Shown here: one piece after another, positions 42,601 to 51,534 of the stretch
How the letters are laid out: every line of letters starts with the position of its first letter
Position numbering within the stretch: position 1 is the stretch's first letter
NCBI RefSeq assembly: GCF_001557535.2
Contig: NZ_CP014307.1
Span: 620,001-684,000 of the forward strand
DNA: 64,000 bases
Source of the DNA: Burkholderia sp. PAMC 26561
Lineage (GTDB): Bacteria; Pseudomonadota; Gammaproteobacteria; Burkholderiales; Burkholderiaceae
Direction: 5' to 3'
Translations under genes and position numbers: made by a program
Notes under the pieces: generated by a model
What the model saw: only the letters and a program-made list of their open reading frames with translations
Told to the model about the DNA's origin: nothing
Databases searched by the model: none

Positions 42601-43620
42601 ATGCGCAAGATCACCGTCGCTATGGTGTTGTTTCCCGGCTTTCAGTTGCTCGATATCGCAGGCCCCAAGGATGCGTTCGCCGAAGTTCGCATCCTGAGTC
42701 ACGGGGAATGCGAGTACGAGATGCTGACAGTCGGGACCACTCGCGGTTCCGTACAGTCATCGAGCGGCCTCACGGTCGTCCCCGACAGGACGATCTTCGA
42801 CCCGTGCCCGCAGTTCGATACGGTCATCATCCCTGGCGGCCTCGGCATCTTCGAAGTGCTGGAAGATTCCACGCTTAGCGAGTGGCTCGTCAGGCAACGC
42901 CGTCTCAGCCGCCGTATCGCCGCGATTTGCAACGGCGTCTTCGCGTTCGGTGCGGCAGGCATGATCGACAACCGTACCGTCACCACTCACTGGATGGACG
43001 CAGCGCGCCTCGCCACCATGTTCCCGAAGGCGAATGTCGAACGCGACCAGATCTATGTCAAGGACGAAGGAATTTATACGACTGCGGGCGTGACAGCGGG
43101 TATCGACCTGGCGCTGGTGATGATCGAGGAGGACTTCGGCAAAAAAATGGCGCTGGATGTCGCCAAGTATCTGATCGTGTATGTCCGGCGCGCGGGAGGT
43201 CAATCTCAGTTCAGTCCGCTGCTGGAAACCCAGGGTACGGCCGATTCGCAGATCCAGCCCGTCAGGCAGTACTTGCTCGACAATCTTCATCTGCCGCACA
43301 CCATGACATCGCTTGCCGAGCGGCTGAACATGAGCGCGCGCAATCTATCACGGGTTTTCAGCAAGGAATGTGGCGTCAGCCTTATCGCGTTTCTCAACGA
43401 CGCACGTATCGATGCCGCCCGGCGTTATCTCGAGAGCACGGACCACGCCGTATCCGTGATCGCGCGGCGCTGCGGCTTCGAAAACGCCGATACGCTCAGG
43501 CGCACATTCAGCAAGCGCCTGCATATCAGTCCGATGGAATACCGCCAGCGGTTCCGGTCCAACGATCTGGGCAATGCCGAAAGTGGTTCGAAAAGGGACC
43601 GGGTGTCCGAGAAGGTTTGA
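42601..43620 (+). CDS. GlxA-type AraC regulator with DJ-1/PfpI domain
   Basis: Regulator of 339 aa: N-terminal DJ-1/PfpI amidotransferase-like domain (MRKITVAMVLFPGFQLLDIA, then VIIPGGLGIFEVL, RRIAAICNGVFAFGAAGMID) and C-terminal AraC HTH pair (about 230-325: MTSLAERLNMSARNLSRVF, RARDAARRYLES-like DARIDAARRYLESTDHA, FENADTLRRTFSKRLHISPM). The cysteine nucleophile position is kept in AICNGV. It follows cbtA by 22 bp and is the most likely regulator of the nitrile hydratase unit, perhaps responding to a nitrile or amide; GlxA-type proteins often act on nitrogen-compound pathways. Confidence 0.88.
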   Translation: MRKITVAMVLFPGFQLLDIAGPKDAFAEVRILSHGECEYEMLTVGTTRGSVQSSSGLTVVPDRTIFDPCPQFDTVIIPGGLGIFEVLEDSTLSEWLVRQRRLSRRIAAICNGVFAFGAAGMIDNRTVTTHWMDAARLATMFPKANVERDQIYVKDEGIYTTAGVTAGIDLALVMIEEDFGKKMALDVAKYLIVYVRRAGGQSQFSPLLETQGTADSQIQPVRQYLLDNLHLPHTMTSLAERLNMSARNLSRVFSKECGVSLIAFLNDARIDAARRYLESTDHAVSVIARRCGFENADTLRRTFSKRLHISPMEYRQRFRSNDLGNAESGSKRDRVSEKV

Positions 43621-43710
43621 TCCGCGGGTACGGCCACGCGGGGCGACGAGCGGCCCTGTTCCATTCATTTCGCGCTAGCATGCATTCCACTGAATTGATG
43701 ACCGGAAGGC

Positions 43711-44643
43711 ATGCCAATGAGCTTCGACGAAAAAATACTGAACGGCATGGGCGTATTGAGTGCGATCGTCAACAGCGGCAGTTTCGCCGCTGCGAGCGAG
43801 GCGCTCGACATGTCGCAGTCCGGCGTCAGCCGTTCCGTTGCGCGACTCGAAGCGCGGCTCGGCATCAGGCTCTTCGACCGGACCACGCGTTCGGTGACGC
43901 TCACCGACGAAGGCCGCCGTTTCTACGAACAAATCGTGCCGTTGCTGAGCGGGCTCGAAGAAGCGGCGGCATCGGCGTCGCTTGGCGCGAGCGCCGTGCG
44001 CGGACGCTTGCGTGTGAATATCGATCCGTTTTTCTCGCGTCTCTTTCTCGGGCCGCGGCTGGGTGCGTTCGTCGAGAAGTATCCGGAACTGCAACTCGAT
44101 CTGATCACGCGCGATCAACTCGGCGATATGGTCGCCGACGGTTTCGATCTCGCCGTGCGCTTCGGCGAACCGCGCGAGTCTGCACTGATCGCAAGAAAGC
44201 TGCTCGATACACGCATCATCACGGTGGCGTCGCCAGGGTACATCAAGAAGTACGGGCGGCCACTCGCACCTGTGGACCTCGAACGCGAGCCGCATACATG
44301 CATCAACTTTCGCGACCCCGAAACGGGCCGGCCGTTTCCGTGGGAGTTTCATCGCGGGAAGAAGAAGGTCGTCATCGCAGCGCGCGGCCGGCTTAGTGTG
44401 AACGACGTCGGCACCATGCACGGCGTGTGTCTTGCGGGTCATGGCATTGCACAGGTGCTGGCACTCGGTGTCGAGCAGTTGCTCGCAAGCGGCCGGCTGA
44501 TCGACCTCTTTCCCGACTGGGCCGATGAAACTTTTCCGCTTTATGCGGCTTATCCGTCGCGTCATCATTTGCCGGCGAAGGTCCGCGCGTTTTTTGATTT
44601 TCTCGTGTCACTTACCGGCGTGCCGCTCGAGGACAACGCTTAG
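43711..44643 (+). CDS. LysR-family transcriptional regulator
   Basis: Standard LTTR (310 aa): winged HTH at about 8-66 (ILNGMGVLSAIVNSGSFAAA, SQSGVSRSVARLEARLGIRL, FDRTTRSVTLTDEGRRFYEQ) and an effector domain of periplasmic-binding type, with RLRVNIDPFF and VADGFDLAVRFGEPRE. It belongs to the CrgA/PA2758-like subgroup judging by the DLAVRFGEP pattern. No target gene is adjacent in a divergent layout, so the target is unknown. The ATG at 43711 has GGAAGGC upstream. Confidence 0.88.
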   Translation: MPMSFDEKILNGMGVLSAIVNSGSFAAASEALDMSQSGVSRSVARLEARLGIRLFDRTTRSVTLTDEGRRFYEQIVPLLSGLEEAAASASLGASAVRGRLRVNIDPFFSRLFLGPRLGAFVEKYPELQLDLITRDQLGDMVADGFDLAVRFGEPRESALIARKLLDTRIITVASPGYIKKYGRPLAPVDLEREPHTCINFRDPETGRPFPWEFHRGKKKVVIAARGRLSVNDVGTMHGVCLAGHGIAQVLALGVEQLLASGRLIDLFPDWADETFPLYAAYPSRHHLPAKVRAFFDFLVSLTGVPLEDNA

Positions 44644-44994
44644 CCACTAGAAGATCTTCCACGTCCGCCTAAGGATTTATTCCGTCTCCCGACAAAAAAT
44701 ATTCGCGCGATCACGGAATAATCCACAAGCTTGATCGTTTAGGTGCTCCGTCGAACACCAGTCAAGACGATTATTAGTTAGGAAACCCTATAAGATTTCG
44801 TTGGAAATACTTTGGAATAAATCATTCGATGCGCGCGTTCAGAGTGAGACGTTCGGACGCTTGAAGGAGACAGGCAACCGGCTGCGGAGGCAGACGGCGC
44901 CCGTGTCCGGCGAATCCATGTCGTCTGTCGGCCGTGCTTTCAAAAAAGAAGCGACCGGCGGACATCACTCATACTCGCCAGGAGGAAAATTCCA
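44644..44994. other. Intergenic region with a long inverted repeat
   Basis: 351 bp, no supported gene. GGATTTATTCCGT (44673-44685) and ACGGAATAATCC (44713-44724) are inverted copies differing by one inserted T, 27 nt apart; could be an operator pair for the LysR protein or a hairpin. A short frame from 44801 has a TTG start and no family content. Confidence 0.45.
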
Positions 44995-46092
44995 ATGAAA
45001 CTTAAGCAAAAGCTTGCCTTGTCCGTGATGCTTGGACTCACCGTTGCAACGCTCGCAGCATGTGGCGGCAGCGATTCCAACTCGAACAACAACGCGGCGG
45101 TGACGGGTCCATTCAAGACCACGTTGCTCGTCTCCGACGGCAGCACGCCGGCCGCTCATACCGACGCCAATCTGCAAAACGGCTGGGGCATCGCGTTCAA
45201 TCCGACGGGTGTGATGTGGGTATCGGACAACGCCACGAGCAAGTCCACGCTGTACGACGGCAATGGCGTGCCGCAATCGCTCGTGGTCAGCATTCCGGCC
45301 GCTGCGAACGGCCGCGCGGGAGGCCCGACCGGCATCGTGTTCAACACGAGCACGGACTTCCAGATCAGCGCGAACGGCGCCACGAGCAACGCGCTGTTCA
45401 TGTGGGCGACGGAAGCGGGCACCATCGCGGGCTGGTCGCCCAAGGTCCTGCCGACCACTGCTGTCATCGGCTTCGATGACGGCGCCGGCGCCGCGGTCTA
45501 CAAGGGCCTCGCAATCGGCAAGAACGCGACGGGCAATTTCCTGTACGCGACCGACTTCCACAACAACAAGGTCGATGTCTTCGACAAGACTTTCAACAAG
45601 GTCCAGCTTGCCGGCAGCTTCCAGGACCCGTCGCTGCCTGCGGGTTTTGCGCCGTTCGGCATCAACGTGACGGGCACGACGGTCACCGTAACGTATGCGA
45701 AGCAAGGCACCGATGGCTCTAGACAGGTCAACGGCGCAGGCAACGGCGTGATCGATACCTTCGATACCGATGGCCACTTCATCAAGCGCATCGCCTCGGG
45801 CGGCGCGCTGAACTCGCCCTGGGGTATCGCGATGGCGCCGGCCAATTTCGGCGCGGTGAGCAACGACCTGCTGGTCGGCAACTTCGGCGACGGCACCATC
45901 AACGCGTTCGACCCGACAAGCGGCGCGTTTATCGGCGCATTGACGCAGGCGGACGGCACGCCGATCAGGCAAACGGGCATCTGGGGCATGTCGTTCGGCA
46001 ATAACGCCGCAAGCCAGCCGACCAACACACTGTTCTTTGCAGCCGGTCCGAGCCCGACCGCCGGCATTTACGGCCGTATCGATGCGCAGTAG
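44995..46092 (+). CDS. TIGR03118-family lipoprotein, NHL/beta-propeller-like
   Basis: 365-aa exported protein. A lipoprotein signal with lipobox (ATLAACGG, lipidated Cys at about residue 22) is followed by a Ser/Asn linker (SDSNSNNNAA). The rest has repeats of the WGIAFNPTGVMWVSDNATSK and YKGLAIGKNATGNFLYATDF type, ending SPTAGIYGRIDAQ, characteristic of the TIGR03118 family, an uncharacterised group whose repeat pattern suggests a beta-propeller. AGGAGG is present 6 nt before the ATG. No functional partner adjacent. Role unknown. Confidence 0.82.
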   Translation: MKLKQKLALSVMLGLTVATLAACGGSDSNSNNNAAVTGPFKTTLLVSDGSTPAAHTDANLQNGWGIAFNPTGVMWVSDNATSKSTLYDGNGVPQSLVVSIPAAANGRAGGPTGIVFNTSTDFQISANGATSNALFMWATEAGTIAGWSPKVLPTTAVIGFDDGAGAAVYKGLAIGKNATGNFLYATDFHNNKVDVFDKTFNKVQLAGSFQDPSLPAGFAPFGINVTGTTVTVTYAKQGTDGSRQVNGAGNGVIDTFDTDGHFIKRIASGGALNSPWGIAMAPANFGAVSNDLLVGNFGDGTINAFDPTSGAFIGALTQADGTPIRQTGIWGMSFGNNAASQPTNTLFFAAGPSPTAGIYGRIDAQ

Positions 46093-46111
46093 CCGAGCGG
46101 GAACCGTCGTT

Positions 46112-46130
46112 GCCGCCGACAACCGGCGGC
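46112..46130 (+). terminator. Hairpin after the lipoprotein gene
   Basis: GCCGCCG (46112-46118) with CGGCGGC (46124-46130), 5-nt loop, no T tract; possible weak terminator. Confidence 0.4.
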
Positions 46131-46380
46131 AGCGATCTACCCCAAACAAATATTACCGTTTTACCTGCACAGCCTGAAAAGGCCCGTCAATCAACGGTCT
46201 TGAGATTTACTATCGGGGCTTTCACTAACTCCCATATTTTTTTGGCTTGGTAACCTGCTGCGATTCTGTTGCGGACACAATCCGCGGAATGCAAGCCGTC
46301 CGGCGGTGAGGGGCCTCGCGCCGGACGAACCTGGACACCAACCTGTCCAGGACGTACTGACCACCTTTGGAGTAAAAACA

Positions 46381-47172
46381 GTGAAAAAACTGCTCGCGGC
46401 TTTGACGATCTCTCTGCTTGCCGTCACATCGATCACCTCCGTCACCGCCAATGCGAAGGATTACTCGACCATCCGTTTCGGCGTCGACGCCAGCTACGCC
46501 CCGTTCGAATCGAAAGGTCCGGATGGCAAGCTGGTCGGATTCGACATCGATCTCGGCAATGAAATCTGCGCGCGCCTGAAGGCGAAGTGCGTATGGGTGG
46601 AAAACGACTTCGACGGCATGATCCCGGCGTTGAAGGCCAAGAAGTTCGATGGCGTGCTTTCGTCGATGTCCATGACGCCGCAGCGCGCCGAACAGATCGC
46701 TTTCTCGAGCAAGCTGTTCAATACGCCGACGCGCCTGATCGCGAAGAAGGGCAGCGGCATCCTGCCGACGGCTGATGGCCTGAAGGGCAAGACGGTCGGT
46801 GTGGAACAAGGCACCATCCAGGAAACCTATGCCAAGACCTACTGGGCATCGAAGGGCGTGACGGTTACGCCGTACCAGAACCAGGACGGCGTGTATGCCG
46901 ACTTGCTGGCTGGTCGTCTGGACGCAGCGCTGCAGGACGCAGTGCAGGCTGACGTGGGCTTCCTGAAGACCCCGCGTGGCGCCGGTTATGACTTCGTAGG
47001 CAAGGATCTGGTCGATGAAAAGATTCTCGGCAACGGCGCGGGTATCGGCCTGCGCAAGGAAGACACCGACCTGAAGGCACAGATCGACAAAGCAATTGCT
47101 TCGATCATCAAGGACGGCACGTACAAGAAGCTTGAAAAGAAATACTTCGACTTCGACGTGTACGGCGGCTAA
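46381..47172 (+). CDS. Lysine/arginine/ornithine- or histidine-type amino-acid-binding protein
   Basis: Periplasmic binding protein of the HisJ/ArgT group. Start GTG 46381, with TTGGAG 9 nt upstream; an upstream in-frame ATG at 46306 is not part of the signal peptide. The signal is KKLLAALTISLLAVTSITS, cleaved near ANA. Mature hallmarks: STIRFGVDASYAPFESKGPD, VGFDIDLGNEICARLKAKC, SSMSMTPQRAEQIAFSSK and DDGMIPALKAKKFDGVLSS-like FDGMIPALKAKKFDGVLSS. Product 263 aa. It is monocistronic with a strong terminator; the membrane partners are not here. The next gene encodes an AstE-like hydrolase, hinting at arginine/ornithine use. Confidence 0.9.
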   Translation: MKKLLAALTISLLAVTSITSVTANAKDYSTIRFGVDASYAPFESKGPDGKLVGFDIDLGNEICARLKAKCVWVENDFDGMIPALKAKKFDGVLSSMSMTPQRAEQIAFSSKLFNTPTRLIAKKGSGILPTADGLKGKTVGVEQGTIQETYAKTYWASKGVTVTPYQNQDGVYADLLAGRLDAALQDAVQADVGFLKTPRGAGYDFVGKDLVDEKILGNGAGIGLRKEDTDLKAQIDKAIASIIKDGTYKKLEKKYFDFDVYGG

Positions 47173-47195
47173 ACAGCGCCTAAGTTGTTTTAAAG

Positions 47196-47230
47196 ACGGG
47201 CTCCGCGATATTGCGGAGCCCGTTTTGTTT
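47196..47230 (+). terminator. Rho-independent terminator
   Basis: 11-bp stem ACGGGCTCCGC (47196-47206) and GCGGAGCCCGT (47213-47223), loop GATATT, then TTTGTTTT. Confidence 0.92.
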
Positions 47231-47431
47231 TAGCGGTCCACGCACGCTGCGTGGGGCAACGGGGCCGTTTTCAGCTAAGATCGAAGGTCCGGAGCAGGCG
47301 GCGCCGGGGTCGAACCGGGCCTGCAGCACGCGCCGCGACTTTGGGTTCACACGCCGCCCCGCTCTCCTGAACACGCCGACACAACCCATCGAAGCGCGAA
47401 GCCTTAACGGCCCGTCGCGCGTCCGACCACC

Positions 47432-48547
47432 ATGCAAACCAAAACGCACACCCTGATTTCCCCGTCGCTTGGCACCACCCGCAATATCCTGAGCTTTCAC
47501 TACGGGCCCGGCGGCGGTGAGAAGATCTACATCCAGTCCTCGCTGCACGCCGACGAGTTGCCCGGCATGCTGGTCGCATGGCGCTTGCGCCGTCAGCTTG
47601 CAGAACTGGAAACCGCCGGTAAATTGCGCGGCGAAGTGGTGATCGTGCCGGTGTCGAATCCTATCGGGCTGAACCAGAACATGCATGGCAGCTTGCTCGG
47701 CCGGTTCGAGCTCAATAGCGGTCACAACTTCAACCGTAATTTCCACGATCTCGGTGCGCTGATTGCGTCGCGTATCGAAGGCCGGCTCACGGGCGATATC
47801 CGTGAAAACAAGCTCGCCGTTCGCGAAGCCATGCGCGCCGCGCTCGACGAACAAACGCCGCAAACCGAACTCGAATCGCAACGTCTCGCGCTGCAAAAAC
47901 TGTCGTATGACGCTGATGTCGTGCTCGACCTGCATTGTGATCTCGACGCCGCGCTGCACATCTATACGAACCCGGACATCTGGGAAGAAGTCGAGCCGCT
48001 CGCGCGCTACCTGGACTCGAAAGCGTCGCTGCTTGCGCTGAATTCGGTGGGCAATCCCTTCGATGAAATCCACAGCTTCTGCTGGTCGGATCTGCGCACT
48101 AAATTCGGCGAGCGTTTTCCGATCCCGAACGGCGGCATTTCGGTGACCGTGGAGCTGCGCAGCCAGCATGACGTATCGTATGAATTCGCCGATGCCGACG
48201 CTCAAGGCATCATCAATTACCTGATACATCGTGGCGTGATCGATGCGCCCGCGCCCGCCATGCCGGAGTTGTCGTACCCGGCGACGCCGCTTGCCGGGGC
48301 CGAGCCGATTGTCGCTCCTGCGAGTGGCGTGCTCGTGTTTCGCGCGAAGGTGGGCGCTATGGTGAATGCGGGTGAGGCGGTCGCAGATGTTGTTGATCCT
48401 CTTTCCGATACTGTTACCACGCTGTACAGCACCGTTTCCGGTATTTTGTATGCTCGGCAGATTGCGCGGTTTACTACTGCAGGGATGGAGGTGGCCCGGA
48501 TTGCAAGTGCTACCGCGTTCCGGACGGGGTCGTTGTTATCGGCTTAG
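47432..48547 (+). CDS. Succinylglutamate desuccinylase/aspartoacylase-family hydrolase
   Basis: Zinc carboxypeptidase-like amidohydrolase (AstE/ASPA family, M14 fold). Zn ligands: His and Glu in SLHADELPGM, with the second His in VVLDLHCDLDAALH; the catalytic Glu is expected at VTVELRSQHDVSYE. Conserved SNPIGLNQNMHGSLLGRFEL and GHNFNRNFHDL fit this group. The C-terminal 80 residues (SGVLVFRAKVGAMVNAGEAV) look like a biotinyl/lipoyl-like beta-sandwich typical of AstE-like proteins from Burkholderia. It lies 260 bp after the binding-protein gene and its terminator, so it has its own promoter. Substrate unproven: N-acyl amino acid. Confidence 0.83.
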   Translation: MQTKTHTLISPSLGTTRNILSFHYGPGGGEKIYIQSSLHADELPGMLVAWRLRRQLAELETAGKLRGEVVIVPVSNPIGLNQNMHGSLLGRFELNSGHNFNRNFHDLGALIASRIEGRLTGDIRENKLAVREAMRAALDEQTPQTELESQRLALQKLSYDADVVLDLHCDLDAALHIYTNPDIWEEVEPLARYLDSKASLLALNSVGNPFDEIHSFCWSDLRTKFGERFPIPNGGISVTVELRSQHDVSYEFADADAQGIINYLIHRGVIDAPAPAMPELSYPATPLAGAEPIVAPASGVLVFRAKVGAMVNAGEAVADVVDPLSDTVTTLYSTVSGILYARQIARFTTAGMEVARIASATAFRTGSLLSA

Positions 48548-48691
48548 GGGTTTGCTGGCGCTGGTTTGGGGTTGGGGCAGTCGTTCTGCTTTAATGCCGG
48601 GTTGCTGCTTCTTAGGTCTTCGCCCAACGAGCAGCAACCCAACACCATCTCCGACCACTAAAAAACAACTGCCCTGCCTGCCCGCGCCAGC
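48548..48691. repeat. G/T-rich intergenic tract with 11-bp inverted repeat
   Basis: The plus strand is strongly G/T-biased up to about 48600, then C/A-biased. GGGTTGCTGCT (48599-48609) pairs with AGCAGCAACCC (48630-48640), 20-nt loop. May work as terminator between convergent genes or be a dispersed intergenic element. Confidence 0.5.
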
Positions 48692-49051
48692 CTACCCCAG
48701 AGCGCCACCCCGCCCCCCACCCAAACCAGAGGCCGGCCGAATCGCGCTGCCATACGTCTCGACGATCCGCCGGTCCTGTTCCTCCGGCGAAAACTGCTCC
48801 CACTCGATACCGTTGATATCACGCGTCTTTGCAAAACCTGCCGCCGAATCGTCTTCAAAACCGATGTGCCGCAGTAATCCCACTTTCGCCGGATCGCTTG
48901 TTTCATTGATCGAAAAATTCAGCAAATCGGTGCGCCACATTGCATAGGCACCAGGTACCACCGCGGTAGGCGCCTGACCGAGACGGTGTGAATAATCCGC
49001 AATGGAAGCATCGAGGCTGCCAACGGCGAGCGCAATGTGGAATCGTTTCAT
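48692..49051 (-). CDS. VOC-family (glyoxalase-like) small protein
   Basis: Vicinal-oxygen-chelate fold protein: opening MKRFHIALAVGSLDASIADY with one metal-ligand His, a middle AMWRTDLLNFSINET and the LLRHIGFEDDSAAGFAKTR strand with a second His, then WEQFSPEEQDRRIVETYG. 119 aa. Related proteins include arsenic- and antibiotic-binding dioxygenase-fold members; no reaction can be assigned. It ends with a Gly-rich tail (GLGGGRGGALG) that may be a translation of the flanking biased sequence. Confidence 0.7.
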   Translation of the reverse strand: MKRFHIALAVGSLDASIADYSHRLGQAPTAVVPGAYAMWRTDLLNFSINETSDPAKVGLLRHIGFEDDSAAGFAKTRDINGIEWEQFSPEEQDRRIVETYGSAIRPASGLGGGRGGALG

Positions 49052-49213
49052 GGGGCGGCTCCTCGTGGCTGAAGGTTGTTGATCGTGCAGCCACTCTAGC
49101 GCCTGAACCGCAGCACAAACAGTTGGGCGTTTATCCCGGTATGGCGTCTACCCTGCCTGCAGAAGGAACGCCGCTTGCGCGCGTCATGTTGTCACTCACC
49201 TACGGAGATCGAC

Positions 49214-49435
49214 ATGACAGACAAGCCAACCGACACTACCTACGCCGGCCGATCGCAGGAAGAACGCCGGGCACAGCGCAAAGGCGAAAAGCAGCGCGCG
49301 CAAGAGCAGCCAGGCGGTTCGATGGCCGAAAAGGGCACGGAACCCGACAAACACAACAGTTCAGGCAACTTGTCCGATGAAGGAAAAAAAGCCTGGCAAA
49401 CGGGTTCAGGCATCGACGGAGGCGGCAAAACCTGA
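49214..49435 (+). CDS. Small hydrophilic hypothetical protein
   Basis: 73-aa, strongly charged and Gly-rich, without hydrophobic core: MTDKPTDTTYAGRSQEERRA, KGEKQRAQEQPGGSMAEKGT, then DEGKKAWQTGSGIDGGGKT. Start ATG 49214 has GGAGATCG upstream. It looks like the stress-type disordered proteins common in Burkholderiaceae; several of this kind lie in this section (also 51830-52672). Function unknown. 90 bp before folE, same direction. Confidence 0.6.
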   Translation: MTDKPTDTTYAGRSQEERRAQRKGEKQRAQEQPGGSMAEKGTEPDKHNSSGNLSDEGKKAWQTGSGIDGGGKT

Positions 49436-49525
49436 AGAACCCGACACTGCGCCGGGGTCTTGTGGTCGGGAAAACGTGGAACAATGGTGGCTTCGTGACT
49501 TCGCTACAAGCATCTGGAGCCTTTG

Positions 49526-50185
49526 ATGAGCGCCACGCGCAACAACCCCGACGCGTCCCCGGACATCCACGCTGATCACGCCGGCGGTGCTGATCGTCCG
49601 AGCCGTGAAGAAGCAGAAGCTGCCGTTCGTGTGCTGATCAAATGGGCCGGTGACGACCCTTCGCGCGAAGGCCTGCTCGATACCCCCGCACGCGTGATCC
49701 GGTCCTACGAAGAGTTCTTCGCGGGCTACGCACAGAATCCGCGCGACATCCTCGCGCGCACGTTTTCCGAAGTGCAGGGCTACGACGAGATGATCGTGTT
49801 GAAGGACATCCGCTTCGAAAGCTATTGCGAACATCACATGGTGCCGATCATCGGCCGGGCGCACGTGGCGTATCTGCCGCGCGAACGCGTAGTGGGAATT
49901 TCGAAGCTGGCGCGGCTCGTGGATGCATTCGCGAAGCGCCTGCAAATCCAGGAAAAGATGACGGCGCAGATCGCCGATACGCTCGAAGAAGTGCTTCAGC
50001 CGCTAGGCGTGGGCGTGATCCTCGAGGCATCGCATCAATGCATGTCCACGCGTGGAGTGCATAAAGCGGGCGCGTCGATGGTGACATCGCGCATGCTCGG
50101 CACTTTCCGCGACGATCCCTCCACACGTCGCGAATTCCTCGCAATCGTCGGGCATTCGAGCGGCTTCAGCGTATCGAATAGCTGA
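49526..50185 (+). CDS. folE: GTP cyclohydrolase I
   Basis: Converts GTP to dihydroneopterin triphosphate, the first step of tetrahydrofolate (and tetrahydrobiopterin-type) synthesis; a decameric zinc enzyme. Landmarks: [40 protein letters not shown] (zinc Cys and His), [19 protein letters not shown], and [19 protein letters not shown] (second zinc Cys). Product 219 aa with a ~35-residue N-terminal extension. Start ATG 49526 rather than the TTG one codon before; TGGAG lies upstream. Complete. Confidence 0.95.
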   Translation: MSATRNNPDASPDIHADHAGGADRPSREEAEAAVRVLIKWAGDDPSREGLLDTPARVIRSYEEFFAGYAQNPRDILARTFSEVQGYDEMIVLKDIRFESYCEHHMVPIIGRAHVAYLPRERVVGISKLARLVDAFAKRLQIQEKMTAQIADTLEEVLQPLGVGVILEASHQCMSTRGVHKAGASMVTSRMLGTFRDDPSTRREFLAIVGHSSGFSVSNS

Positions 50186-50216
50186 AGCCGGGGCGTGCGC
50201 TTCAGGCGCCGGCTTC
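50184..50216. terminator. Inverted repeat between convergent folE and cysE
   Basis: GAAGCCGG (50184-50191) and CCGGCTTC (50209-50216), 17-nt loop, overlapping both gene ends; possible shared termination structure without T tract. Confidence 0.4.
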
Positions 50217-51155
50217 CGGTGCACCGCCCTCGCCCACTTCGCGGACCTTGCCCTGCGAGACACTGCTGCCAGGCGGCACGCTGTGGGTCAACCACACGTT
50301 GCCGCCAATCACCGACCCACGCCCGATCGTCACGCGCCCAAGAATGGTCGCGCCGGCGTAGATGACCACGTGATCTTCCACCACCGGATGCCGCGCGTTG
50401 CCCTTGACGAGGACGCCATCGTTGCCGGCCGGAAAGCTCTTCGCGCCGAGCGTCACCGCCTGATACACGCGCACGTGTTCGCCGATCACCGCCGTCTCGC
50501 CGATCACGACACCCGTCCCGTGATCGATGAAGAAGCTCGGCCCGATGGTCGCGCCCGGATGAATGTCAATACCTGTCGCCGAGTGCGCAATCTCGTTGAT
50601 GAAGCGCGCAAGCAGCGGCACGCCGAGCTTGTGCAACGCATGCGCCAGCCGATGATGCGTCATGGCCCAGACGCCCGGATAGCACAGCAGGATTTCAGTG
50701 ATGTGCTGCGCGGCCGGATCGCCGGTGAATGCGGCCTGGATATCGCTTACCAGCAGTGCACGGATGCCGGCCAACTGCGTGCCGAATTCCCGTGCAAGTT
50801 CGAACGCGTGCGTGCCGAGTTCGGCATCGCTGAGATCGTGATTTTCAGGAAGGAAACGCAGCGCGCGGCGAATCTGTTCAGCAAGCAGGCGTAGCGTGCT
50901 TTCGAGCGTATGACCGACGTAGTAATCCACGCTTTCGGCCGTCAGGTCAGCGGCGCCATAATGCGTGGGAAAGAGGGCGGCCCGCAAGCCGTTGACGATC
51001 TTGATGATCGCTTCACGCGACGGCAACTCTCGTATGCCGAGCGGATGTCGCGTGCGATGCAATTGCTCGCGCGACGCGCGCAGGTCGGCCACGATCTGGT
51101 CGAGGCCCCATTCGTGGGATGAAGCTGAAGCTTCGGGAAAAACGGTTTTTGGCAT
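50202..51155 (-). CDS. Serine O-acetyltransferase (EpsC-type)
   Basis: Makes O-acetylserine, the precursor of cysteine, from serine and acetyl-CoA. The C-terminal left-handed beta-helix is visible as hexapeptide repeats: TGIDIHPGATIGPSFFIDHG, TGVVIGETAVIGEHVRVYQA, VTLGAKSFPAGNDGVLVKGN, ARHPVVEDHVVIYAGATILG. The N-terminal helical part is longer than in CysE, as in EpsC-type enzymes. Start taken as ATG 51155 (MPKTVFPEASAS); a GTG 12 codons upstream (51191) is the alternative. 317 aa. Convergent with folE. Confidence 0.9.
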   Translation of the reverse strand: MPKTVFPEASASSHEWGLDQIVADLRASREQLHRTRHPLGIRELPSREAIIKIVNGLRAALFPTHYGAADLTAESVDYYVGHTLESTLRLLAEQIRRALRFLPENHDLSDAELGTHAFELAREFGTQLAGIRALLVSDIQAAFTGDPAAQHITEILLCYPGVWAMTHHRLAHALHKLGVPLLARFINEIAHSATGIDIHPGATIGPSFFIDHGTGVVIGETAVIGEHVRVYQAVTLGAKSFPAGNDGVLVKGNARHPVVEDHVVIYAGATILGRVTIGRGSVIGGNVWLTHSVPPGSSVSQGKVREVGEGGAPEAGA

Positions 51156-51288
51156 GTCTTGGGGCTTGAGCGGTGGACGCCGTGACGGCACGTTCTAATC
51201 GATCCCCGAGATTAACCGTTTTTTCGGCGATATGCCGGACCGGGTACACGCCCTATTCCGCCACGTCCGGTCGACGTTCCCGAAGCAC

Positions 51289-51534
51289 TCAGGACTTTGG
51301 GTCTACCTTGACATGGCTCGCGTCGATCCACCGGACAGCCCAGTCGCGGGCATGGGCAATGGCTTCGTCGGCATTGCCGAAACGCAGGTCGGCGGGAAAA
51401 AAACGGTTGGCGACCAGTTCGCCGTCGCTCGAACGCGAGATCACTACGTACGGCTGAAAACAGCCATCGCCCTGACGCGCCGGCGCACAATTAAGCAGAT
51501 ATCCGCGATGTGAAAATGCATCGTCATATTGCAC
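51289..51534 (-). CDS. Small conserved hypothetical protein (81 aa)
   Basis: Product MQYDDAFSHRGYLLNCAPAR, QGDGCFQPYVVISRSSDGEL, VANRFFPADLRFGNADEAIA, ending HARDWAVRWIDASHVKVDPK. The alternation of strand-like and helix-like segments suggests a small alpha/beta domain of a type frequent in Burkholderia. No name. Isolated gene, both neighbours over 130 bp away. Confidence 0.6.
   Translation of the reverse strand: MQYDDAFSHRGYLLNCAPARQGDGCFQPYVVISRSSDGELVANRFFPADLRFGNADEAIAHARDWAVRWIDASHVKVDPKS

Noticed and set aside
44801..44998. Short frame before the lipoprotein gene
   Set aside because: TTG start, no ribosome site, overlaps the lipoprotein start, no family-like sequence.
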